Assembly: GCA_037179515.1 (NCBI GenBank)
Contig: JAXCGZ010005667.1
Coordinates: forward strand, 1 to 64,000
Source of the DNA: Halocaridina rubra
Lineage: Eukaryota; Arthropoda; Malacostraca; Decapoda; Atyidae
Length of the DNA: 64,000 bases
Reading direction: 5' to 3'
Numbering within the stretch: position 1 is the stretch's first letter; every line of letters starts with the position of its first letter. This document shows, piece after piece, positions 29,802-40,858 of the stretch. The notes below the pieces were generated by a model. The model did no database searches and had not been told where the DNA came from. It saw nothing but the letters and a program-made list of their open reading frames with translations. Made by a program: the position numbers and the translations under genes.

Positions 29802-29996
29802 ATGGCTGATCTGATTCGTCTTTGTACTGGTTGTAGTTACGATTATTTTTCCATAATTGCTCATTTTCATGGTAAATTTTATGGTAAACACGGCCAAACG
29901 ATCAAATTTTTTCATGAGCACGGCGCTTTACCAATATCTTTGAGCTGCCCGAAGTGTAATTGCAAATTGTTATTCACTGAGAAAAATTCAGATTAA
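29802..29996 (+). CDS. Small zinc-ribbon ORF, possible N-terminus of an ISXO2/Merlin-like transposase
   Basis: This 64-codon frame starts at an ATG with the context tatcATGgc and ends at TAA. It ends with IKFFHEHGALP followed by a CPKCNC knuckle. That layout (a helix with 'FL.EHG.LP', then CPxCG) is what I know from the N-terminal zinc ribbon of ISXO2/Merlin-like DDE proteins that occur as mobile or domesticated genes in arthropods. The second half of a zinc ribbon and the catalytic domain are missing: the frame stops two codons after the position where the tryptophan-cysteine part would be expected. I see no clear splice donor at the end. It may be a truncated relic or the first exon of an unrecognised gene. 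The family assignment is from pattern memory only. Confidence 0.4.
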   Translation: MADLIRLCTGCSYDYFSIIAHFHGKFYGKHGQTIKFFHEHGALPISLSCPKCNCKLLFTEKNSD

Positions 29997-31829
29997 GATC
30001 AGTGTACAATTTAACTGTATATTGGTTATGTTCCCCTAAGGGGGGTCCGGTCGGTTTTGGAAAATATAATCCTATGGGGATCCAGGGACAAGTCCCCCGG
30101 TTAGGCCAGACACATTCCCCTAGGATAAGTTTGGTGTTGTTAGTTAGGTTAGGACACTAATTTTTTTTCTTTTTTGCAATTTTCTTTGTTGATTAAGGTT
30201 TTTTGCTTCCTTTCAATCGTTTTTGCTTTCTCCCCACCTAAAACCATGATTCCCAACGCTTGCTCCTATAACTCTTAGGGGGTAAGGGGGGGCCATGAAA
30301 AGTCTATATCGAGTGTTCTGCGCCAGAAATGGGGTTCAGATTCGTTTATTTCACGATGGAAACTGTCAGAAAAACGGTTTTATTATTGTAAAAGAAAAAT
30401 CCCCTCTTCTAAAAATTAATCGAATGATAATTGTTGCTGATGGACCGAGCCATAACCTGAGTAACACTCCAATAAGACCGATACCTCTCTTTTTCTCAAG
30501 CGTACATTCAACGCCTACTCAAATACCAAAGACGATATTCTCCAGCTTAAAGGTAAAACGTAAATCTCATAATCTTAGACCTAGAAAACACGCCGTGGTT
30601 TTAGAGTAATCCCATATCACTTGGGCATTAGGAGTATATTCAGAAATATTTAAGATCTGTGACACACAATGCCTCAAATTGCAAGCCTTAGTCTCTCACT
30701 CCAAATATAAAGAAAACAACCACGTCCAAAGCCCACGAAGGCATAAAATATATTCTGCTGGAATAAGAACGACTAGAGAAAACCAGTTTTATCATATGTC
30801 AACTGACCATCGTCGGAGTTTTTTCAGTTTCTTCCAACAACGTTTGTCGTTCTCTTGACCGATGTAGAAGTACAAATTCCAGTGCGGCCTCTTGAGTACA
30901 GTCAGGGCTCCGAAGTTCTGCCTTAACACCCGCACTACTACGGAACCGACGATTGTAGTCAAGCTAACGTAAGCCTTCGTAACGGCTCTTCTTTTACTAG
31001 TACATTCGCTGTAACATATAAGTCCCTGATTTTTGTCTTCACATTCGTATTTCGCTCTGTAGGAAAGAGGGTTGAGATTAGTTTTGTGCACCTTCTCCCG
31101 TAGCCTACCCGAGATATCAGCGTTACCACCACTTCCTGAAATATGCCGTGCTGCTGCATAAACTACTATAAACACCCAAATTCATCCTATTAAGGTATAT
31201 ACTTGAGTTAGGCTACATTATTTGGGTAAATTTTGGGTTTGGTTACATGAGTTGTGTTAGGTCAGGTTAGGTTAGGTCAGCTTAGGTCAGGTTAGAACGA
31301 TTATGATAAGTATCCAAAGCCGCTCACCAATATCGGCCCTAACACATAAAATACTGATTTCCGAGAACTGCAATTTATCAGATTAAATAAAAACATCAGA
31401 ATAAAATAGTTTAGTCTAAAAACTGAAGGGATGGATAAAACGAATCTTAACCAGAAGTTCGTGTATTTTTTCCACTTTGCTGTTTCCTCTGAATCACAGT
31501 GATGAAGGAGAGATATATTGGATATTAGTGCATTTATGTCACAATCTGAATACAAAAAGCTGAATAAATTCAAGGAAATAAACATGGTAATCTAAAAAAA
31601 TAATAATAATAATAGGTAGAGTAAAGTGTACATATTGTGAGAATGACCCACTCCCAAAATGAGATATTAAAGATGCTCCAAATATAAACTTAATATATGA
31701 TTTTTACCTGAAAATTGTAAACATCTAAATTTCAAAAAAGTGAAAAATTAGGATTCATTAAACTAACCTATAAAGGAAAAGGTGATCATAATGATTTAGG
31801 CTCTTTCAGGCTGATATGAAACTTATCAT
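29997..31829. other. Unassigned sequence with two hypothetical frames
   Basis: I do not recognise a gene. A plus-strand frame at 30295-30609 (104 codons) and a minus-strand frame at 30792-31175 (127 codons) are longer than most chance frames in this AT-rich DNA, and the second has a relatively even base composition, but neither has a motif I can name. The stretch 30010-30150 holds a purine-rich run with ccctaaggggggtccgg and ends in ttagttaggttagga. TTAGG-like repeats recur at 31246-31296. Confidence 0.4.
31246..31296. repeat. Degenerate TTAGGT repeats
   Basis: The plus strand reads repeated (g/c)ttaggt units (gtgttaggtcaggttaggtt and onward). This is close to the arthropod telomere repeat TTAGG but with six-base and irregular spacing. 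It is an internal patch, not a telomere. Confidence 0.7.
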
Positions 31830-33170
31830 ATTTATATAAAAAAATATTGAAACTATAATCAATGATCAATTATGGATTCACCTTAGAGACATCAATATCA
31901 TACCAGAAAATCAGTCAGCTTACAGAGAAAATCACTCGACAGAAGCAATGCTCTATCATGAATGATATGATTACTATGGTTGACAATGGAAAGTGTGGAA
32001 TATTGATAATGCTTGACCGCGGTGCTGCATTTGATACAGTTGTCCATGAGTATTTTCTTACAGACTTGAAATATACTGGCATTGACAAAAATGCATGTAA
32101 ATGGCTTGAAAGCTTTTTACAAAATAGAAAAGCTATAGTTACAATATTGAATGCAAATTCTAATATAATGAAAATAAATAATGGGGTACCACAGGATAGT
32201 GTCTTGAGTCCCATATTGTTTAATATCTATACAGTTAAGTTATCGTGGATTCTAAACAACACAATGTTGGATTTAAATTGTATGCTGATGATACTCAATA
32301 CTATTTTGCAATAACAACAATTCTGAACACTACTAATAAGATTGATGAAATAATGGTTGACATAAAAAACTGGATGGTTAAAAAGAAATTGAAACTGAAT
32401 GATGATAAAACTGAATGCATGTTAATTGGGACAGAATATACCTTGAAAAACTTTGCACAATTAGAATATATGCAGATTGGAGCATCCAAAATCAAACTCA
32501 TACCAGTTGTGTGAAAGTTGGGTGTTTTTATTGACAATACTTTAACTTTGAAATAATCAGATATTGAATATAGTAAAAACATGCAATTATCATCTTAGAA
32601 ATATTTCATTTATCAAACACTGTTTAAATGAAGATACCCTAAATACGCTAGTTCATAACCATATAATATCTAGATTGGATTATTGCAATTCCCTTTACTA
32701 TGGTTTGCCAAACAATTTATTAAAAAAAAAAATTCAGATCATTCAAAATAAAGCAGCAAGATTAATAAAAGGCTCACAGCGATGTCAAAGAATTACACCG
32801 ACACTGATTGAATTGCATTGGCTGCCGATAAAAGCTAGAATTGTATCCAAAATCTGTTTGCTAATCTACAAGACATTAAAGACCGGAGAACCGAAATACT
32901 TACATGAGTATTTAGTCCCTTTTGAACTTGGAACAGACATCACAGTGAGACATGCAAATGACAAATATAGACAGCATGAACCAAGATCTAATCGAAATAT
33001 TGGTAGTAGAACCTATCAATAGAGTGCTTTAAGATTATATAATGAATTATCAGTGCTACTCAAAGACAGTGAAGATGTGGTGCAATTTAAGAAAAAACTG
33101 AATACATACTTATTTGAAAAATGCTACGATATTGAACTCTTTACTATAAATGAGCTCTACAAGGTGTGAG
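31830..33170 (+). pseudogene. LINE reverse transcriptase fragment (L2/CR1-like)
   Basis: Three plus-strand frames together give the second half of a non-LTR reverse transcriptase. The first (31862-32314) has the block with the first catalytic aspartate (IMLDRGAAFDTVVHEY) and the GVPQDSVLSPILFNIY block. The second (32245-32514) has LYADDTQYY, the catalytic YADD box, and LKLNDDKTE. The third (32564-33022) has the thumb and C-terminal part (SRLDYCNSLYYGLP, then LIELHWLPI). Two frameshifts separate them, the 5' half with the endonuclease is missing, and the 3' end runs into an A-rich tract at 33175. This matches the L2/CR1 group. It is dead. Confidence 0.9.
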
Positions 33171-33975
33171 ATAAAAAAAAAAAAAAAAATTGAAAAATAC
33201 TTAAACCCCGCCAGAGAGGAGGCGAAGCCTTCTACAGGAAGGTATAAACCACAAAAAGTTAAAAAAAATATATATATTCATCTTTTCTTTGTTCTGTTAT
33301 GTGCTTGACAAGAAACTTGGTCACCTAAGAGAGTCCCTCCGCCTAAAATTTTCGATGGAAAATGATAGAGACAGTGAGGAAATACTTCTGCGAATGTTAA
33401 CCATAGACAGCCGCTGAAATGCATGGATCTTAAAAGGATCCCAAAGATGCTGTTAATTTCCCTTTGCGGCGATGGGTCTGGTCACTGGGGCTGACAGCCT
33501 AGATAGACTTGTATATTGCCCCTCCAGATGCCTCAGAAAAAGGCATTGGAACTGGGTGCAGTTCAGTTCAGTTCAATTGTAGAGTGGAAGTATCTCCTTA
33601 CCTACCCAGTGACCCTTACCTACTGACAAGTAAAGAGGCCTAAGAGTCAGTGCTTATGGAGAGTGCCTCTTCTCCATCTTTCAGTCTCAACATACTTGTC
33701 GTATGAGTTTTTGAAAGAATGAACAAGTTGCTTGAAGAATATATTGGTGCAAATGATGTGCCAATGGATTCCTAAGTTGTAAGAAGTCATCCCAATAATA
33801 AAAATTTAAAAAAAAGTCAACAAGAAATATATTAAAATAACGTTTAAAGATGAAGAAAAGTCACGTGACTCCAAAACGCTGAGTGATTGGTGGTGACGTC
33901 AGTGTTTATACTGGTGTGGCAGGAGAATTGTAAATGTGCGCGGGCCTAGGAAGGAAATCTGTATACTAACCAACC
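33171..33975. other. Non-coding sequence upstream of the THAP exon, with E-box and CRE-like sites
   Basis: No gene recognised. Two perfect palindromic motifs lie close to the THAP exon: gtcacgtgac at 33860-33869 (an E-box core) and tgacgtca at 33894-33901 (the cAMP-response-element consensus), 75-116 bp before the ATG at 33976. They would suit a promoter, but such short motifs also occur by chance. Confidence 0.4.
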
Positions 33976-34173
33976 ATGTCAAAGGAATAGGGGAAAACGT
34001 TTCATTGGTGTTACGTGCCAATTTGTACTAATACTGGCAAGTCAACTCCAGGCAAAATATATGTCACAGCACCCAGTGACCCTAAGATAAGGAAGAGATG
34101 GTGGCTGGCTGCTCAGCGGGAGTTCCCGATGGCCCGAAGTACAGTCTTATTTTGCTGTGAAGATCATTTCATC
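33976..34173 (+). pseudogene. THAP-domain exon with an in-frame stop
   Basis: The THAP domain is a C2CH zinc finger that binds DNA; it occurs in host regulators and in P-element-like transposases. From the ATG at 33976 (context caaccATGt) the frame hits TAG at codon 5, then reads on with HWCYVPICTNT, a lysine-rich loop, KRWWLAAQR and FCCEDHF. The zinc ligands fit C-x4-C, about 43 residues, C-x2-H, and the tryptophan of the first helix is in place. A splice-donor sequence (gtgagt) follows directly after EDHFI at 34174, where many THAP genes have an intron. The stop suggests a dead copy, or that the true start lies in an upstream exon. A CR1 fragment begins about 65 bp later, so any following exon would lie beyond it. 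Confidence 0.75.
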
Positions 34174-34239
34174 GTGAGTATTACTGAACTGAAATGTACT
34201 TTTTGGCATATAAGTATCAGTGACGTAGGTGTGCTACGT

Positions 34240-34616
34240 GTGATTACCTATTTGTGTTTACGGGAAAGAGCCCAAAGCTCGTATCTTCCCGTCTCCTGAT
34301 CGGTTCCATTTTAGACTTAGTGATACTTATCATACCTGTCCTTAAAACTATGGATTGAGATAGCATTAACTACCTCCTCGCTTAGCCAATTCCAATTATC
34401 AACTACTCTTACACTGAAAAAGTATTTCCTTACATCCTGCAAAGAAGTTTTCTTACGAAGCTTCAAACTATGACCTCTAGTTCTAGAGCCAGCCATATCA
34501 AAATATCGATCCCTATCCACTCTTATCATAACCATGAAGGAATTTAAAGACTGTCACCATATCCCCCCTCACTCTTCTAGCTTCGAGTGATGGTAAGTCT
34601 AATTCCCTCAGCACAC
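34240..34616 (-). mobile_element. 3' end of a CR1-like LINE
   Basis: The minus strand encodes the last about 75 residues of the same CR1 ORF as at 61984-64000 (FFSVRVVDNWNWLSEEVVNA region) plus the identical 3' tail, which on the plus strand reads gtgtttacgggaaagagccc. It is a 5'-truncated copy; sequence similarity ends near 34616. Confidence 0.9.
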
Positions 34617-34639
34617 AAAGAGAGTGTATACAGTATGTA

Positions 34640-35112
34640 GCCTATTGACAAAATATGGGATAGCAAGGGGGAGGTACATGAACTTATTTTCTTTTTATAC
34701 AAACAAAAGTGTTATAAATAAGATAGACACACTCTGGGGTATTGCATGTACAGAAAAGTTAGATATTATAGGTATTACTGAAACTTAGTTAGATATAGCA
34801 GGCAAGCATTTCTTCCCTGAAGTATGAATGGATGGATACACTCTTTTTCACAAGGACAGGGAAGGTAGGAGAGAGGGAGGTGTAGCACATGAAATAACTA
34901 TGATAATACCACAATAAAAACAGATAGGCGTACGGAATCATTATGGATTGACATTATTATAGGAGGGATAAAGTTTGTTGTAGGGATTATATATAGGTCT
35001 CCAGATTTAGATGAAGAAGCTAGTGTAACCATGATACATAAGCTTGCAAAGGTATCCAGGTATAATAAGGTGCGCCTTATGGGGGACTTTAATTTTAGGA
35101 GAATAGCCTTAC
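34640..35112 (+). pseudogene. Endonuclease fragment of a CR1-like LINE
   Basis: Plus-strand translation, through several stops and frameshifts, shows the order of the apurinic endonuclease of CR1-type LINEs: KLDIIGITET, a GYTLFHKDR-like block, RREGGVA, YRSPD-like sequence and MGDFNF. It is degenerate and lies next to a 3' fragment of opposite orientation, so the two are separate insertions. Confidence 0.75.
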
Positions 35113-35239
35113 CTCTAAATATATGAAACCCTAGAGATACCAGTGACATTGGCACTTAAATTATTAGAACTTTAAACGGTCATACTGATCTTACCTCTCT
35201 TTTCAAATATTAATGCAAAACAGACTATAACCAGCACAG

Positions 35240-35985
35240 TAAGACTAAGGCTAACTACTATATGAATATTTTTAACAACTTCAAAAATAATACCAACAAA
35301 ATTTGGCAGACCATTAATGAACTATCAGGCAGAGGATCATCCAGAACTATAATATCTACTTTAACTCATAAAAATGTCGGTAATTATGTCGATTACGCCC
35401 GGGTCTGATTCTTATTATTTTTTACCTCTCTATTGTTTCCTGGGATAAAAACGAATATGGAAATACCAAAGAAATGTTGTGTAAGCACTTAATTAATTTT
35501 GTTGGGTTTGGCATATACAGCCAACCGCCTTGATCAGTTACATGGCTGGCTGGCCAACCGGTTGGGCTGCGGCACATAAAAAATAACCAAACCAAACCAA
35601 GCCTAACCTACCCTACCCTAACCAAACCTAACCTAACCATACCAAACCAAACCAAACCTAACCTAACATAATTAAGTGTTTGCACAACATTTCTTTAGTA
35701 TTTCCGCACTCGTTTTTATCCCAGGAAACAGTAGAGAGGTAAAAAATAATAAGATTCAGACCCGGGCATAATTGACATATTAACCAAAAAGTCATACATA
35801 ATAATCCACATAAAATTGCAGAAGCTCGTCAACTTAAATAATACTTTACCCCTAGCTAATAGAAATGCCACTGACTACTTACAAGGTGACTATCAAAACT
35901 CTATGTGTATACTACCGATTACCTCTATTGACATTTTCAAAGCTTTCAGAAATAAATTATCATATATCTGAAATTTCCATATCTA
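35240..35985 (+). pseudogene. Linker region of a LINE ORF, split by a foldback element
   Basis: Before 35376 the plus strand reads a linker typical of non-LTR ORFs (NTNKIWQTINELSGR). After 35785 it continues with the later part of the linker (ATDYLQGDYQNSM, then ITSIDIFKAFRNKLS), which precedes the reverse transcriptase. The interruption is the element at 35376-35785. The reverse transcriptase itself is absent. Confidence 0.7.
35376..35785. mobile_element. Foldback element with telomere-like core
   Basis: The arms of about 115 bp are reverse complements: the left contains gcccgggtctgattcttatt and ctcgttttt-like sequence in inverted form, the right ends cagacccgggcata. The core (about 35580-35670) is made of aacct, aacca and accta repeats close to the TTAGG telomere repeat of arthropods. 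There is no coding capacity. The insertion splits a LINE linker. Confidence 0.85.
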
Positions 35986-36006
35986 CTCATCTACTTATTT
36001 ATTTTT

Positions 36007-36183
36007 AAAATCAGCCATCCACTGATTGCACTAATATTAACTAACCTAGGTATACCATACTAAACTCAACCAAACCCAACCTAATTTTAACTATCCCAGC
36101 AAGTTGCATAAATTTGATGAGTCATAGGTTAGGTTTCTTTAGTTTAGTTTAATTTAGTTTGTGAAATCAGTGGATGGCCGAGT
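36007..36183. repeat. Second foldback with TTAGG-like sequence
   Basis: The ends aaaatcagccatccactgat and its inverted partner (atcagtggatggccg, near 36166-36180) flank a core with ctaacctagg, caacctaatt and cataggttaggttt motifs in both orientations. It differs in sequence from the 35376-35785 element but has the same design. Confidence 0.65.
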
Positions 36184-36744
36184 CTAAGCATTTACCCACA
36201 TTCCTGCATGACACGGCAATACGATAAGGTCATGTGGTGTTAGTTAGGGTTAGTTAGTATGGTGTTTTAATCAAAACAACCATCAAAACAGTTCACTGCA
36301 GTTTCTATCATGCTGTCACTCTGTCAATCAAGTCTGGCATACACATAATGAGAATATACTACCCAGGGACATAAAATCGTTAAACATGGGGGGGCTTAGT
36401 AGCCCAGCCCACAAAACTTTAGATTTTCACTGGATAATTTTCAAGTTATTTTAGAGTACAGTGAATTTAGATGTGAGGCACTGTGCTCTACCAAAAGGTT
36501 TTGGTCAGGTTGTTAGTATAACTTTTAAAACATGAGATAAAAAAAAATCAGTATCTTATTATTGTGTTTTTAAAGAAAAAATAAATAAATATCTGAGATC
36601 CAAACCTATTCATAAAGCATTCAGGGCTATAGGCCCCAATGTCATAGCCTACCTACACCAATGATACCATCCACAGTTTATCTAGCATGTGTCTTGCAGA
36701 GTACTGCCCTGCAGTAGTCACCATAAGTATTAGTCACCGTAACA
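36184..36744. other. Spacer without recognisable gene
   Basis: AT-rich DNA between a foldback and a LINE. A ttagttagggttagttag stretch lies at 36239-36256. Nothing else recognised. Confidence 0.45.
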
Positions 36745-39700
36745 GTGTCTCCTGCTGTTGCTGTTACTGCTGCCGATGTGAAAGTTACTTGTAAATATAA
36801 TGATAGATTATCTGTCGTACATATAAATGCACAATCCCTGTTATCCCATATACTAGAAATTGAACATATGCTTGTACAAGAAAATATTGATGTTCTTTGC
36901 ATTAGCGAATCATGGCTGTATCCGTCAATTAATAATGCATTTATTAATATTCCTTCATATAATATTTATCGCTATGACAGTGGTAGAGGTGGAGGTGTAT
37001 GTTTATATGTTAAAAATTATTTGAAGGCCACTGAACTAAATCTTGAAACTGAGAAGCACGAAGGAGTGGAAGATAAATGGATCTCTGTCCAACATAAAAA
37101 GTTTCCTCTTTTAGCTATATTTTGGACGTTTTTAAGGAGATAATTTTAAAAAACAAACCAGTTTTTATATATGGCGATTTTAATGATGATCAACTAAAAA
37201 GAGAAAATAAAATGAGTAGACTTATTAAGAATTTAAATCTAGAACAGATTATAAATAAACCAACTAGAATCACTCCCACTTCAGTTTCCCAAATCGATCT
37301 AGTAATAACAAACTCCAAACATATGATAACTAAGTGTGACGTAATGCCAAGCCCTATAGCAGACCACGAGGAAATTGTAACGTCCCTAAATATTCGCAAA
37401 CCAAAGAGACAACCAATCTTTAAAACATTCAGATGCTTAAGAAATTATTCACAAGAATTACTTTGTAGTTTACTTATGAATGTAGTACATAAATTAAATG
37501 AAATTCTATATACCGATAATATAAATATACAAGTAAGAATTTTAACCAGTGTCTTATCATCATGTATAGATCGATGTGCACCACTCGTGACAAGAGAAAT
37601 ATTTCGTCCCCCCGCTCCTTGGATAACAGATGACATAAAAAACATTATGAAAGAAAGAGACAAACTACAAAATGATGTAAAACTACAAAGAGATAATATC
37701 CCTTTAAGAGAAAAGTTTACAGAGCATAAGAAACAAGTAAAATCATTATTAAGTAACAGTAAGAAACAGTATTACAAAAATGAATTTCAAAACGCTAAAG
37801 GCAATATCTCTGATACATGGAAAATTGCTAAAACCATGCTTTCCAATAACTGTAATAAAAGTAGTAACATATCAATTATACCCGATGAGGTAGATGTAAG
37901 TGCTAAAGCAGAAGAGTTCAATAATTTTTTCGCTGAAGTGGGGAAAAAAACCTTTGAAAAAACAAAAAAAGAAATAATAAATGAAATCAATAATAGTAAT
38001 GGTGGTAATAATAATGATGATGGTAGTAGTAATAATAATAGTAATGTTGATAATGGTGTAAATAATAATGATGGTGGTAGTATTGGTAATGATAATAGTG
38101 ATGATGGTAGTAATAATAATAATAATGTTAATCTTGAAGAACATAGTGCATTCAATAGAAGTAATGATGTCTTTAACCCTACTACAGTAGATTGTAATAC
38201 AGTAATCTTAGTAATAAAAAATCTGAAAGACTCTAATGCATATGGATCAGATGGAATTTGTTTTCGTTTTATTAGAGATTCATTATTTGTAATAGCATAT
38301 TATCTGACGGTAATAATCAATACTTCCATAGTTACCAATATTTACCCAGATTTATGGAAAAATCCCCATGTAATTCCTGGTTTTAAAAATGGAAATCCTG
38401 ACGACGTCTCTAACTATAGACCAATCTCTTTACTACCAATTTTATCAATGATACTTGAAAAGATTGTTGCAAATCAGTTAAGTGAGTTTCTTGAAAAAAA
38501 TAAACTTATTGCAAAAAGTCAACACGGTTTCAGGCCAAAATTATCAACTGAAACTGCCTTATTGAAAATATCAGATGAAATATACAAAAATATAGATAAT
38601 AAGAAATTATCATTGCTACTACTACTCGATCTTTCTAAAGCTTTTGATAGCTACTACTACTCGATCTTTCTAAAGCTTTTGATAGTGTACACCATACCAT
38701 TTTATTAGAAAAATGCAAAAAAATGAACATTGACCCAAGCTGGTTCGAGAACTATTTAAAAAACCGCTACCAGTCGGTCAGAATAAAAGATGTAGTTTCA
38801 AGTCGCAAGAAGGTATTGTTTGGGGTCCCTCAGGGATCGATCCTAGGACCTATACTTTTTCTAATATATGTAAACGATCTAGTAAAATATTTACCTAACT
38901 GTTATGTCATTCAATATGCTGACGATACTCAAATCTTAATTGAAGGAGAAATTATTGATTTAGAAAATATTATTCGTAGAGCAGAAGAAATTTTGTATAT
39001 GGCTAAACGTTACTTTCTAAAAAATGGTCTGTTACTTAATGAAACTAAAACCCAATCTATTCTTATCGGATCCAGACAATTATTATCAGAAGTTGATGAC
39101 AATCTTCATATAAATTTTAACGGTAATATCATGAAGCCAATGAACTCGGTAAAGAACCTAGGTGTCTATTTTGACCGTTACATGAATTTTGAAATGCATA
39201 TAGATGAAATTTATAAAAAAGTAATGGGTACTCTAATATATCTAAATAGGGTAAAAGACTCATTTGAAACATCAACTCGTATAATAATTGTCCAGTCCTT
39301 AGCTATGAGTTTAATTAATTACTGTCTCAAAGTTTGGGGATGTACAAATAAGACTCAATTACAAAGAATACAAAAGTTACAAAACTTTGCAGCACGAGTG
39401 GCTGTTGGCAATGTAAGAAAATACGAGCACATCTCTCCTGTTTTAAAAGATCTAGAATGGATAAAGATTAGAGATAAATATGTTTTTGATATATGTACCT
39501 TTGTTTTTAATATACTAAGAAACAATCTTCCTGATTGCTTGTATAATTTTTCTACAGTAAGCTCAGTTATCGGGTTAACTACCCGTCAAGGGGAAGATTT
39601 ATTAGTACGAAGGTCTAAAACTGATATTGGCTCAAGAGATATAAACATTAGTGGACCTCATTTATATAATCAGCTTCCCAGAGAACTAAAAAATGCTGGT

Positions 39701-39769
39701 TCAGTGTATACTTTTAAATATAATCTTAAGAAGTTACTCTTAAAGGAAGATTTTACTTGTAATTTTTAA
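36745..39769 (+). pseudogene. LINE endonuclease-reverse transcriptase ORF, nearly complete but broken
   Basis: This protein would nick target DNA and copy the LINE RNA into it. The first frame (to 37143) has the start of the endonuclease: VVHINAQSLLSH, CISESWL and SGRGGGVCLYV. A deletion and frameshift near 37125 remove the YRPP block. The second frame (37122-38708) resumes with FIYGDFNDD and the SxIDL and SDH-type blocks, then an Asn/Asp/Gly-rich low-complexity insert near residues 290-345, then the start of the reverse transcriptase (HGFRPKLSTETALL, LLDLSKAFD). A 35-bp duplication then breaks the frame. The last frame (38723-39769) has GVPQGSILGPILFLIY, YADDTQI (catalytic YADD) and the C-terminal half. 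It is of the CR1/L2/Jockey-like group and ends in a TTA-repeat tail at 39890-39910. No ORF1 is seen; the 5' end is truncated. Confidence 0.93.
38615..38684. repeat. Exact 35-bp tandem duplication inside the reverse transcriptase
   Basis: Positions 38615-38649 (gctactactactcgatcttt and onward to gata) are repeated without change at 38650-38684. The length is not a multiple of three, so the duplication alone breaks the frame at the first catalytic aspartate block. Being exact, it is recent. Confidence 0.95.
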
Positions 39770-40189
39770 TAGTACACTCATCTTTATGATTTGTTTGTTT
39801 TAGTATGTCTATATCGTACACCACAGATGTCTATCTGGAATATATATGCATCTTATTTGAATACCCAATGTACTTTGGAAATAAAGATTTATTATTATTA
39901 TTATTATTATATATACTATACCATCATTTTTTAGCATTTGTTCACCCGCTATACATCCATGTCTGACAAAACATTATGGTAGTCGCGAAAAACTTACCTG
40001 AATGTGGATTGTAGGGTCTGTAGAAGCCATACCACAAGTTTGCCTGACATAATGCTTGTCTTAAGGTGTGTGACTCGGGCGGCCTTCTAAATCGTGATGT
40101 CTCAGCAAAATGGCGGACCGTGTTCCGAGGAATAATTTTTATCACCTGTTTTACGGGACTAATAAAATTTTTTGGTAGAAATCATATAC

Positions 40190-40318
40190 TGTATACTGTG
40201 TCTCTTGGCGTATATGGCAGAACATATTTCTTCAGTTGTCTCAATATGAAATTGGTCCATTAACACTCACGCTCATTACAATGTCATCAGGGAGACTATT
40301 CCAGTGGTTTACAATTCA
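40190..40318 (-). mobile_element. 3' fragment of a LINE ORF
   Basis: The minus strand reads VNHWNSLPDDIV, the C-terminal motif shared by CR1/Jockey-type LINEs. It stops at a palindrome with perfect 15-bp arms (40303-40334, arm agtggtttacaattc). Confidence 0.55.
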
Positions 40319-40439
40319 AGAATTGTAAACCACTCCGGTTTGGCCAAATCAACATACCAACTCGCATATGCACTGGTTGAATCAGAACATCCTATCTTGA
40401 TCATTGTTTTTACGTGTTACGTGCTTTCAGTATTTCCTT

Positions 40440-40858
40440 TAAATTTATTTCTCTTAGTCTCCAGAATTTATTAATATATTCTTTCTTTACTTCTAGATTT
40501 TCTTTTCAAATTAAAATCTTCAAACTACTCTGTTTAGGTTTATCTTCATAAGGTTGTTATAATTCAATAATATTGTTTCTTTCTGTTCATTAATATTCAC
40601 AAAATAATAAAAAGTGGACTAGATCCTCATTTTTTGCACCACATACTTCACACTTTATTTTTCCATCTGTAAATCTTTTTTTTTGTTTAATGGTAATGTA
40701 TTTGTCCTTGCTTTAAAAAAGAGCACTGATGAATATCTAATATCATATTTATCTTCTTGTTTGATTTCTGTTTTCCATATTATATATATGGTCAAGCTTT
40801 CTTTATTTTTTAGCTCTTCCTTCCATTTTTCAGTGTCCCAAATTCTCATTTTTCCCTT
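40440..40858 (-). pseudogene. LINE C-terminal fragment, split by the LTR element to its right
   Basis: The minus strand reads WDTEKWKEEL, then SSVLFFKARTNTLPL, and after a frameshift CEVCGAKNEDLVHFLLFC, a C-x2-C...H-x4-C knuckle typical of the C-terminus of one group of non-LTR elements. The upstream part of the same frame lies at 51025-51121, on the other side of the 10-kb LTR retrotransposon. If the insertion and one copy of its 5-bp duplication are removed, the frame reads through without a break. Confidence 0.8.

Noticed and set aside
30792..31175. 127-codon minus-strand frame as a host gene
   Set aside because: The composition is plausible, but I could not recognise a domain or splice structure; it is left as hypothetical in the regional note.
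35586..35670. True telomere or chromosome end
   Set aside because: The repeats are short and degenerate, lie inside a foldback and are followed by ordinary sequence on both sides.
37787..38155. Leu/Ile-rich minus-strand ORFs that look like membrane proteins
   Set aside because: They are antisense to the Asn/Asp/Gly-rich low-complexity insert of the LINE protein.
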